A stretch of DNA of 33,722 nt from a bacterium (lineage in GTDB: Bacteria; Vulcanimicrobiota; Vulcanimicrobiia; Vulcanimicrobiales; Vulcanimicrobiaceae). The position numbers and the translations under genes were made by a program. Position 1 is the stretch's first letter; the number at the start of each line of letters is the position of its first letter. Positions 26,086 to 32,265 of the stretch are shown in pieces. Where the stretch lies: positions 1 through 33,722 of the forward strand of contig JAJZVP010000011.1 of NCBI GenBank assembly GCA_021845615.1. The letters run 5' to 3'. Under the pieces are notes generated by a model. The model saw only the letters and a list, made by a program, of their open reading frames with translations. It did no database searches and was not told the origin of the DNA.

Positions 26086-26541
26086 TTACAGCCCAAAGCG
26101 CAGGCCGACGAACCCGATCGTGCTGCCGCCGTCCCTCGAGGCCTGGTAGAGCCGAATCTCCAGCGAGGTGAACGGCGCGATCGACTTGCCTGCAAAAACG
26201 GTGAAGACCGGCCCCATGGTTCGGGTCGTGCCGATCGTTCCGATCCCAACCCCGCCGCCGAAATAGGCCCCGCCAAAGCCCCCACCGGTAAAGCCGCGCA
26301 TCTCTGCGGTCAGGGCGAAGCCGCCGTTCTTGGTGACCGGCACGGCGAGGCTCGCCTGAAAATCGATCGGCAGCAGTGGAATCGAGGGACCGCTACTCAG
26401 GATCGCCATCCCTCCGGTCGAACTCGGTTGGCTCGTCACCGCCACGCCGACCGCGGCGGAGGCACCCGCAAGCGCTACCCCGGGGGCGAGCGCAAGGAGG
26501 AAGGTGATGGTTGAGAGCAATCCAGTACGGCGCATCGACAC
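26086..26541 (-). CDS. Small exported protein, possibly beta-barrel or outer-membrane associated
   Basis: 151 residues with a signal peptide (LLSTITFLLALAPGVALAGA). The mature chain is rich in Gly, Ser and Thr with alternating hydrophobic positions (IDFQASLAVPV, FALTAEMRGFTGGGFGGAYFGGGVGIGTIG) and ends in FVGLRFGL, as expected of a small beta-barrel or a fragment of one. It lacks any motif I can name. The GTG at 26541 has AGGG seven bases upstream; ATG 26535 is an alternative. It is divergent from the SufT-like gene and precedes clpC by 57 nt. Function unknown. Confidence 0.7.
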   Translation of the reverse strand: MSMRRTGLLSTITFLLALAPGVALAGASAAVGVAVTSQPSSTGGMAILSSGPSIPLLPIDFQASLAVPVTKNGGFALTAEMRGFTGGGFGGAYFGGGVGIGTIGTTRTMGPVFTVFAGKSIAPFTSLEIRLYQASRDGGSTIGFVGLRFGL

Positions 26542-26612
26542 ATCGGCACCCTACGGCGCCTGGGTTCCGAAAGCCTATCGATGCGTTTGTAAAGTAGAAA
26601 GAGTAGAGCCCT

Positions 26613-26924
26613 ATGCCAACCGTCGACCAAGTTCGCGAAGCACTCGCGGAGGTCAAGGATCCCGAACTCAATCTCGGCATCATCGAATTGGGATTGCTCT
26701 ACGATATCACCGTGGAAGGCGCGAACGGCGAGCACGTCACCGTGACGATGACGCTCACCTCGCCGATGTGCCCGGTCGGTCCGCTCTTCAAACAGTCGGT
26801 CGAAGATCGCGCGAAGGCCGTCGAGGGCGTGGAGAGCGTGAAGGTCGAGATCACGTTCTCACCCCCGTGGGATCCCAAGACGATGGCGAGCGACGATGTG
26901 AAGGTCGCCCTTGGCATTTGGTAA
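26613..26924 (+). CDS. MIP18/SufT-family iron-sulfur assembly protein (DUF59)
   Basis: 103 residues covering one MIP18 (DUF59) domain: VREALAEVKDPELNLGIIELGLLYDI, TVTMTLTSPMCPVG with the conserved cysteine C53, and VKVEITFSPPWDPKTMASDD. Family members (SufT, PaaD, the N-terminal part of ApbC/Mrp) help mature iron-sulfur proteins in the cytoplasm. The protein is a standalone domain with no PaaD C-terminal zinc ribbon, so a SufT-like role is more likely than phenylacetate degradation. No suf genes lie nearby. The last 14 nt overlap the start of the large LuxR-type regulator, an odd pairing that suggests translational coupling. Confidence 0.9.
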   Translation: MPTVDQVREALAEVKDPELNLGIIELGLLYDITVEGANGEHVTVTMTLTSPMCPVGPLFKQSVEDRAKAVEGVESVKVEITFSPPWDPKTMASDDVKVALGIW

Positions 26925-29451
26925 GCGCGATGCGATAGCCGAGGCCACGAAGGGGCGCGCCGCGATCGCCGTCGGGGCGGCGCTCCGCTTTCGCATCGCT
27001 CGCATCCAGGCGGGTGCAGGCTGGGGAAAGAGCACCGCCGCGCGCTCGGCCTGCAGCGGGCGCCCGGTTCGCTGGATCGAAGTTCGCGACGCCCCCGCCG
27101 AAAGCGGGGCGCTCGCTTTTTTGCTCGCCGACGCCTTCTCGCTCTCGCGCGCCGCGCTCGCCAAACCGCTCAAGGAAGCGCGGAGCGATGACGAAGTCCG
27201 AGCGCTCGTCGAGTGGTTCTGCGCGCATCGCCTCGACCTGGAGCCGTTGCTGGCGATCGACGATCTGCATATGCTCGTCGACGACCATCTCTCGATGGCG
27301 TTGCTCGCGGCACTCATCGAGCGCCTTCACGAAGCGCGCTGGCTGCTGATCTCGCGCCGCGCGCTCCCGCTGCCCTGGGGAGACTGGTTGGCAACCGGCG
27401 ATGCCTCGTTGGCCGTCGTCGCCGACGACCTCGCGCTCGAGCCCGCGGAGGCGCGCGCCCTTCTCGCACGGCAAGCCCCGCATCTCGATGAGGGCGCGCT
27501 ACGGGCGGCGCTCTCGCTCGCCGACGGCTGGCCGATCGTGTTGCGCTTCGCGCAACGCGCGGCGGAGCGTGCCGGCGATCTCATCGCATTGCAGGCGATG
27601 ACGCGCGAGATGGCCTTCTCCTATCTCGCCGAGCAGTTCACCAGCGAGTCGCCACGGGAGCGACGCGAACTCGCGCTAATCGCCGCATTCGCCCGTTGGA
27701 TCGACGCGGCGCTGCTCGAGCGCTGCGGAATCGAGGACGCGTATGCGGCGATGCGGTGGCTTCGCGAGTCCGCATTTCCGATTCACGACGCGCCGACGCG
27801 CATCAGCCTCCACGATCTCGCCACCGAAGCGATCGTGCGCTCGGCGACGCCGCAAGAGCGCTCGGAGATTCTTGCGCGGCTCATCGCCGCGCTCGCGGAG
27901 TGCGAGCGCGCCGGCGAAGCACTCGATCTCGCGCGTACCTACGCTCCCGACCGCATCGATGCGCTGCTGGCGAAAGAGGGCTTCGGGCTTCTCGACGCGG
28001 GGCGCTGGGAGAGTGTCGAACAGGCGTTACACGCCGTCTCGCTCGATCGGCGGCGCGCCGACCCGATGCTTTTAGGGGTGCGAGCCGCACTGGAGGCCTT
28101 TCACGGCAACGCCGACCGCGCTGAGAAGCTCTATCTCGCGGCGATTCGCGCCTGCAGCGACCCCGAGCTCCATTCGACGCTCTCGCGGCGTTTGAGCCTG
28201 CTCTACATCAATCTCGCGCGCCCGGAGGCGCTCACGGTGATCTCCCCCGCTGTCGACGAAGGCAGCGCGATGAGCCGCGCCGACGCGCGCAGCATCCACG
28301 CGCTCGCGTTGGTCGTCACTGGAAACACGGAGGAAGCGTGGCGTGAGGTACGCACCGCACTCGACGACGTCAGCGTCGAGGGCGAAGAAGCGCTCGTCGC
28401 CCGCGTTTCGATGCGCGCGGCCTGGGTGGCGTTTCATTGCGACCTTCCCACCGACGCCGAACGCATCGCGATGCGTGCCCTAGAACTCGCACGCAGGCTC
28501 GGCGATGACGCCCTTCAGGCGAGACTCTACAGTGTCTTGTCCTCGCTCTCGGTCACCTTCCACGACGATCTCGATCACGCATACCATTTTGCCCTCGAAA
28601 TGGAATCGAGCGCCGAAAGGGACGGGAACCGACAAATCGCGGAGCATGCCCGGCGCCTCCGCTTCTCGATTGCGATCGAACGCGGCGACGAGAAAGCCGC
28701 GACCGTTCCGCTCGCAATCGGTGCCGGCGGGCAAATCTATCGCAGCGATTTTTTTTACTCGTTCGCAACCGCAACGCGCCTCGGCTGGGACGGCCATTTT
28801 TCCGAGGCCGCGCGGCGACTCGCTTCGTGCATCGGCGAGGTCAACAATCGATCGGAGGCGCGCGCGCTCGTCGCCACGACCGCGATGTTTCACGCCTTTG
28901 CCGGCGACCGCAGCGCGACGCTCGCCGCAATCGAACGAGCGAAGGGCGCGCCGCTACCGAACAACGCAATCGATCGTAATTTCGATATCGTCGCGCGGAC
29001 CCACCTCGCTCTCGCCGAGATCTTCGCCGGACGCCCGAGCCTCGCGCTGCGCCAGCTCCCGCAGAAGGTAACGCGCGCCTGGGACCGCGCACTCTGCGAC
29101 GCGACCCGCGGAATCGCGCTCGCCTCCCCCGCGAACGCCGAGAGCGATCGCCGAGCGGCGCTCGCGATTCTCGAAGGAGCGGGACGGCATGGCTTTTCGC
29201 GCTTGCTGCGCGCGGCATTCGCCTCGCTCAAACAGAGAGCGCCGACGGAACCCGGGGGGCGCGCGCTCACCGAGGCCGAGATCGAGATCCTCCATGCGCT
29301 CGACCGTGGCTTGGCGCCGAAACGGATCGCCGAGATATCGGGGCGCAGCGTCGCGACGGTCCGCGCCCACCTCCGCTCCATCTTTCGCAAGCTCGATGCC
29401 TCTAGCCGCATCGAAGCCCTCGCGAATGCGAAACGACACGGATATCTTTAA
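26911..29451 (+). CDS. Large ATP-binding LuxR-type regulator (LAL/MalT-like)
   Basis: 846 residues. The N-terminal STAND-type ATPase shows Walker A AGAGWGKST (34-42) and Walker B LLAIDDLH (113-120). A long alpha-helical, repeat-like middle (about 330-760) resembles the TPR-like sensor region of MalT relatives. A C-terminal LuxR helix-turn-helix reads LTEAEIEILHALDRGLAPK, then RIAEISGRSVATVRAHLRSIFRKLDASSRIEA. Such proteins activate transcription after binding an inducer and ATP. The inducer is unknown. The start is TTG 26911, with AAGG six bases upstream, inside the end of the SufT-like gene. Downstream lie a tiny hydrophobic peptide and an HD-GYP protein, possible targets or partners. Confidence 0.9.
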   Translation: MAFGKRDAIAEATKGRAAIAVGAALRFRIARIQAGAGWGKSTAARSACSGRPVRWIEVRDAPAESGALAFLLADAFSLSRAALAKPLKEARSDDEVRALVEWFCAHRLDLEPLLAIDDLHMLVDDHLSMALLAALIERLHEARWLLISRRALPLPWGDWLATGDASLAVVADDLALEPAEARALLARQAPHLDEGALRAALSLADGWPIVLRFAQRAAERAGDLIALQAMTREMAFSYLAEQFTSESPRERRELALIAAFARWIDAALLERCGIEDAYAAMRWLRESAFPIHDAPTRISLHDLATEAIVRSATPQERSEILARLIAALAECERAGEALDLARTYAPDRIDALLAKEGFGLLDAGRWESVEQALHAVSLDRRRADPMLLGVRAALEAFHGNADRAEKLYLAAIRACSDPELHSTLSRRLSLLYINLARPEALTVISPAVDEGSAMSRADARSIHALALVVTGNTEEAWREVRTALDDVSVEGEEALVARVSMRAAWVAFHCDLPTDAERIAMRALELARRLGDDALQARLYSVLSSLSVTFHDDLDHAYHFALEMESSAERDGNRQIAEHARRLRFSIAIERGDEKAATVPLAIGAGGQIYRSDFFYSFATATRLGWDGHFSEAARRLASCIGEVNNRSEARALVATTAMFHAFAGDRSATLAAIERAKGAPLPNNAIDRNFDIVARTHLALAEIFAGRPSLALRQLPQKVTRAWDRALCDATRGIALASPANAESDRRAALAILEGAGRHGFSRLLRAAFASLKQRAPTEPGGRALTEAEIEILHALDRGLAPKRIAEISGRSVATVRAHLRSIFRKLDASSRIEALANAKRHGYL

Positions 29452-29472
29452 AGCTCACTAAACCCGCCATTT

Positions 29473-29501
29473 TTGCAACGCTCTACTCAATTTAGACTAT
29501 A
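29473..29501 (+). promoter_or_regulatory. Possible promoter upstream of the small peptide and HD-GYP gene
   Basis: An AT-rich island after the LuxR-type gene holds TTGCAA (29473-29478) and ACTATA (29496-29501) separated by 17 bp; TATATA (29498-29503) is an alternative minus-10 with a 19-bp spacer. It is the most AT-rich stretch around, which supports a promoter. It is not proven. Confidence 0.4.
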
Positions 29502-29568
29502 TACGCGAGCGACGCGCTCCCCTAGCATGAACGAGATCCTTCCTCACCCCATGCTTAAGGAGATTTTC

Positions 29569-29631
29569 ATGACCACGCTCGCCATCATCACCATCATCGT
29601 GACCGCGATCTATCCCCCGATCGTCGGCTAA
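29569..29631 (+). CDS. 20-residue hydrophobic peptide with strong ribosome binding site
   Basis: ATG 29569 is preceded by AAGGAG at 29557-29562 with a 6-nt spacer, as good a ribosome binding site as any in the window. It encodes MTTLAIITIIVTAIYPPIVG and a TAA stop. An in-frame upstream ATG at 29527 would give 34 residues, but the ribosome binding site favours the inner one. The peptide is almost entirely Ile, Val, Thr, Ala and Leu, so it should insert into a membrane or be exported. The HD-GYP gene begins 15 nt later. It could be a leader peptide that controls HD-GYP translation, a membrane microprotein or toxin-like peptide, or a signal peptide; the sequence cannot decide. Confidence 0.5.
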   Translation: MTTLAIITIIVTAIYPPIVG

Positions 29632-29646
29632 TCTAGGCGCACGAAC

Positions 29647-30519
29647 ATGCTCGCCCATCGCCCGCCCATCCTCCAGGAACGCCACCCCGACCTCAACGCT
29701 GCCTTCCACGAATTAGGGGAGCGCATTAAGGGTGTCGCGCGCGATGGAAACGACGCTCGCATCCTCTCGTGGGTGGCGCGCGAAGCGCACGCCGCCTCGC
29801 GCCCGGACATCGCGCACCTGCTCGATGCCGCCATCTCCGATTATCTCCACGGAGTCGCTCCGCACGGACGCTCGCTCGTCAGTCGACGCCTCGATCGGCT
29901 GCGTAGCACCGTCGATCAACAGCTCCAGGAGATCGAGGCGCGTCGTCCTTCTCTCGAGAGCACCTACATCGATGGAGTCGTCGCCGCGATTGCGGTGGTG
30001 AATCCGGAGCTCTCGGCGCATTTACATTCCGTCGGATCGCTTGCGATGCGCATCGCCCTTGCGATGGGTTGCAACAGCGATCTCGCTCGCGACTGCGCGA
30101 ACGTCGGTCGCCTACACGATATCGGGAAGCTCCGCTTGCCGAAAGAAATTCTCGACGGTACCGTGCTACCCCCCCAGAAGCACGGTATCGTCGAGAATCA
30201 CGTCCGCGATAGCCAGGAGATCGTCGCGCGAGATGCTCTCCTGGCGCGGTACGGTTTTGCCGTATACTCGCATCACGAACGCGTCGACGGCTCGGGATAT
30301 CCCGCCCGCCTCGTCGGAAACGAGATTCCATTTGAGGCCCGCGTCGTCGCGGTCGCCGACGTCTTTCACGCGATGACCTCCGCACGCTCCTACGCACCGA
30401 CCTATGAAGCTGCGGAAGTTCTCGCCTATCTCGAAGCGCAGCGCGGTAAACTCTTCGATGCCGACGTCGTCGAGGCGCTCCGCATCTCGCTCGGAGCGAG
30501 AAAATGCGCGGCGGCATGA
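29647..30519 (+). CDS. HD-GYP domain protein (cyclic dinucleotide phosphodiesterase-like)
   Basis: 290 residues. The first ~105 residues are an uncharacterised helical region with no receiver, PAS or GAF motif that I can see. The rest is an HD-GYP domain: H125-L-H127, H157-D158-I-G-K, HH at 209-210 in HHERVDGSGYP with GYP at 217-219, and VVAVADVFHAMTSARSYAP. All canonical metal ligands and the GYP signature are present, so it should be an active hydrolase; family members degrade cyclic di-GMP or related cyclic dinucleotides. ATG 29647 has only a weak AGG upstream, so it may depend on translation of the tiny peptide 15 nt before. The unknown 149-aa gene starts within its 3' end. Confidence 0.9.
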   Translation: MLAHRPPILQERHPDLNAAFHELGERIKGVARDGNDARILSWVAREAHAASRPDIAHLLDAAISDYLHGVAPHGRSLVSRRLDRLRSTVDQQLQEIEARRPSLESTYIDGVVAAIAVVNPELSAHLHSVGSLAMRIALAMGCNSDLARDCANVGRLHDIGKLRLPKEILDGTVLPPQKHGIVENHVRDSQEIVARDALLARYGFAVYSHHERVDGSGYPARLVGNEIPFEARVVAVADVFHAMTSARSYAPTYEAAEVLAYLEAQRGKLFDADVVEALRISLGARKCAAA

Positions 30520-30953
30520 TGGAGCGATCCGAAAAGGAGGACCTCACCTCCGCGGCTCGTGCGTGCGTCGGTCACCTGCGCCACCTCGTGGCGACGATAC
30601 CACGGCGATCGCAAGACATTCACGTCGACGATTGCCTGACGCTCGTCAACGATTTCTTTGAAACCTTCGCGCGCCTGCGCGCCGAAGAGGAACGCATTAG
30701 CGCCAGCCTTCGCCTCACGCCGATGTGGCGTTCGCATCTTGGAGAGAGCGACGACCTGCATCGGACACTCCTGCGATCGCTCCCCAGCTGGCAGCGCGAG
30801 GTGCTCCTCAATCAACCTTTCGCATTCGTCGAATCGTGGCGTCGCGTCACTCCGCAGATTTCAGCTTTCCTCGAGACCTGCGAAGCGCTCTACATTATCG
30901 TCGACCGCCTCTTCGCGCATCAACGTTCGCGCGAACCCGCCGGCATCGCCTAG
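30504..30953 (+). CDS. Protein of unknown function coupled to the HD-GYP gene
   Basis: 149 residues, probably all-helical, with no signal peptide, membrane segment or motif I recognise. It contains [39 protein letters not shown] and [17 protein letters not shown]. Starts at 30504, 30516 and 30519 are all in frame; 30504 has GGAG seven bases upstream, while 30516 would form an ATGA overlap with the HD-GYP stop. Either way the two genes are coupled, so the product may be a partner or regulator of the HD-GYP protein. I cannot assign a family. Confidence 0.72.
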   Translation: MRGGMMERSEKEDLTSAARACVGHLRHLVATIPRRSQDIHVDDCLTLVNDFFETFARLRAEEERISASLRLTPMWRSHLGESDDLHRTLLRSLPSWQREVLLNQPFAFVESWRRVTPQISAFLETCEALYIIVDRLFAHQRSREPAGIA

Positions 30954-30987
30954 CCCTCCGCTTCGGCCGATCGGCCCTTACAGAGCA

Positions 30988-31018
30988 TCGAGCGGGCGAC
31001 GTAACGTCACCCGCTCGA
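30988..31018. terminator. 31-bp near-perfect palindrome between convergent genes
   Basis: Arms 30988-31002 and 31004-31018 pair at 14 of 15 positions around a single central base (the only mismatch is C30997 against A31009). It sits between the end of the unknown plus-strand gene and the rubrerythrin gene on the minus strand. A bidirectional terminator hairpin is the natural reading, although no T-run follows on either strand; a protein-binding palindrome is the alternative. A perfect 12-bp palindrome GGCCGATCGGCC at 30965-30976 lies just before it. Confidence 0.5.
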
Positions 31019-31098
31019 GCGTTTCTGCCGTTTCCGCGATGGATCCAGAGTGCGGCGGCCACGTACGTACGCACCCGATACGCGGAGCGGGCAGAAAG

Positions 31099-31581
31099 TT
31101 ACTTCGCGCCGCCCTTCCGCAACGTGGCGAGTGCGGCCTTGAATTGGTCGCGGTGCGTCGCTTCATCCTTGCCGACCGCGGTGAAGATCGCGGCGACGCC
31201 GACCTCTCCCAAGGCGCGCGCCCGCGCCGCCATCTCGGGATACATCTTCGTCGTTTCGTAATTTTCGCCGTCGATCGCGTTTTGAAGGTTCGCCGCCGCA
31301 CCCTTCACCAGCCCGTACTGGTGTGCGTGCGTCGCAAAATGCGATTTCAGTTCGACGTTGGCGGTACGCACGAAGAGCGCGGCGATCTCCGGGTGCCCGT
31401 GCGCCCGCGCCTCGTCGGCAAAAGCGGTGTATTTTGCGTAGGCGAACGCCTCGCCTTGCATCGCCGTCATCAAATCTTTTTGCGTCGATTGTTGCAGTTG
31501 ACCGCCGTACGCGACGCCGCCGAGGAAGAGCGCTCCCCCGAGCAGCGTAGTGAGAACGCTGCGCGTGTTGCGAAATTTCAT
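31099..31581 (-). CDS. Exported rubrerythrin-family diiron protein
   Basis: 160 residues. The N terminus ([21 protein letters not shown]) is a signal peptide or membrane anchor. The four-helix ferritin-like domain has the expected diiron ligands: E44, E77 with H81, E106 and E109, and E140 with H143 in DEATHRD. There is no rubredoxin-type Cys4 domain. Helix B has ExxxH rather than the usual ExxH. Rubrerythrins detoxify peroxide; here it would act outside the cytoplasm (inference from the signal). ATG 31581 has GGAGG five bases upstream. The upstream leader holds a small hairpin and two TCCGGAGAA repeats. Confidence 0.88.
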   Translation of the reverse strand: MKFRNTRSVLTTLLGGALFLGGVAYGGQLQQSTQKDLMTAMQGEAFAYAKYTAFADEARAHGHPEIAALFVRTANVELKSHFATHAHQYGLVKGAAANLQNAIDGENYETTKMYPEMAARARALGEVGVAAIFTAVGKDEATHRDQFKAALATLRKGGAK

Positions 31582-31606
31582 ATCGTCCTCCGATGCCTTC
31601 GAGCTT

Positions 31607-31682
31607 CCGCACGAACCGTGCGGCTTCGATGCTACGGTACGCTCCGGAGAAATGCGAGAACGATCGAAGAGGATCCGGAGAA
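31607..31682 (-). promoter_or_regulatory. Leader of the rubrerythrin gene with hairpin and repeated motif
   Basis: CCGCAC and GTGCGG (31607-31612 and 31618-31623) form a perfect 6-bp hairpin with a 5-nt loop about 26 nt before the start. Further upstream, TCCGGAGAA occurs twice (31643-31651 and 31674-31682, plus-strand reading), 31 bp apart, about three helical turns. This spacing suggests an activator or repressor site, but no regulator is assigned. Confidence 0.35.
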
Positions 31683-31700
31683 TTGTCGGAGAGCCAGGCC

Positions 31701-32204
31701 TCAGCGCTCGTCGAACGGGGCGGCGACGATCGCAAAGGCCGCGTCCGCGTGGGCGGCGAGGCGACCGCGAGCATCGGTGAGCCGCGCGCGCGCCGTCGCA
31801 TGGGAGCGCCCGCAATGGAGCACCTCGGCGATCGCCAGCACCTCGCTTCCATCGGCGAAGAGCGGGCGCACGAAATGGCTCGTGAGCGTGGTCGTGGTCG
31901 CAATCTTCGTGCGGTCGAGCCGCGCGATCACCGCGAGCGTCATCACCGAATCCAACAAGGTCGCCAACGCGCCTCCGTGGATCACCCCCGCCGGGTTCAA
32001 CATCCACTCCCGGAGCGGCATCGCGAAGCTCACCCGATCGAGCGTTGCTTCCAGCGGCCGCAGCTCCAACGTCGCGCCGAATGCCGGCGCGGGCAGCCGC
32101 CCGTCGATCATCCCCTGCATCCATGCGAGGTGGCTCTCCTCGCGCCCCATCGCCTCGATAAGCTCCGTGGGATCCCCCCACGCATACGTCCGTTGCCGTT
32201 CCAT
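31701..32204 (-). CDS. PaaI-family thioesterase (hotdog fold)
   Basis: 167 residues. The hotdog helix motif [19 protein letters not shown], with the HGG loop and a catalytic-site aspartate, and the strand [15 protein letters not shown] mark it as a PaaI/YdiI-type acyl-CoA thioesterase, cytoplasmic and usually tetrameric. The N-terminal ~50 residues ([19 protein letters not shown]) are typical of the group. ATG 32204 follows GGCGGGGA. It is divergent from the acyl-CoA carboxylase subunit gene 61 nt away, so both may belong to acyl-CoA metabolism. The substrate is unknown. 119 nt separate it from rubrerythrin on the same strand. Confidence 0.88.
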   Translation of the reverse strand: MERQRTYAWGDPTELIEAMGREESHLAWMQGMIDGRLPAPAFGATLELRPLEATLDRVSFAMPLREWMLNPAGVIHGGALATLLDSVMTLAVIARLDRTKIATTTTLTSHFVRPLFADGSEVLAIAEVLHCGRSHATARARLTDARGRLAAHADAAFAIVAAPFDER

Positions 32205-32265
32205 TCCCCGCCTATTCGGGCTCGTGCGGAGGGGGCACCCGCCGAACGCGCTAAGCCCACCGTCG

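Noticed and set aside
29452-29480. Terminator after the LuxR-type regulator (T-run at 29470-29474)
   Set aside because: There is a short T-run but no stable stem before it.
31582-32181. Long N-terminal extension of the rubrerythrin frame
   Set aside because: It runs through the PaaI thioesterase gene in another frame; the strong GGAGG site and signal peptide at 31581 fix the real start.
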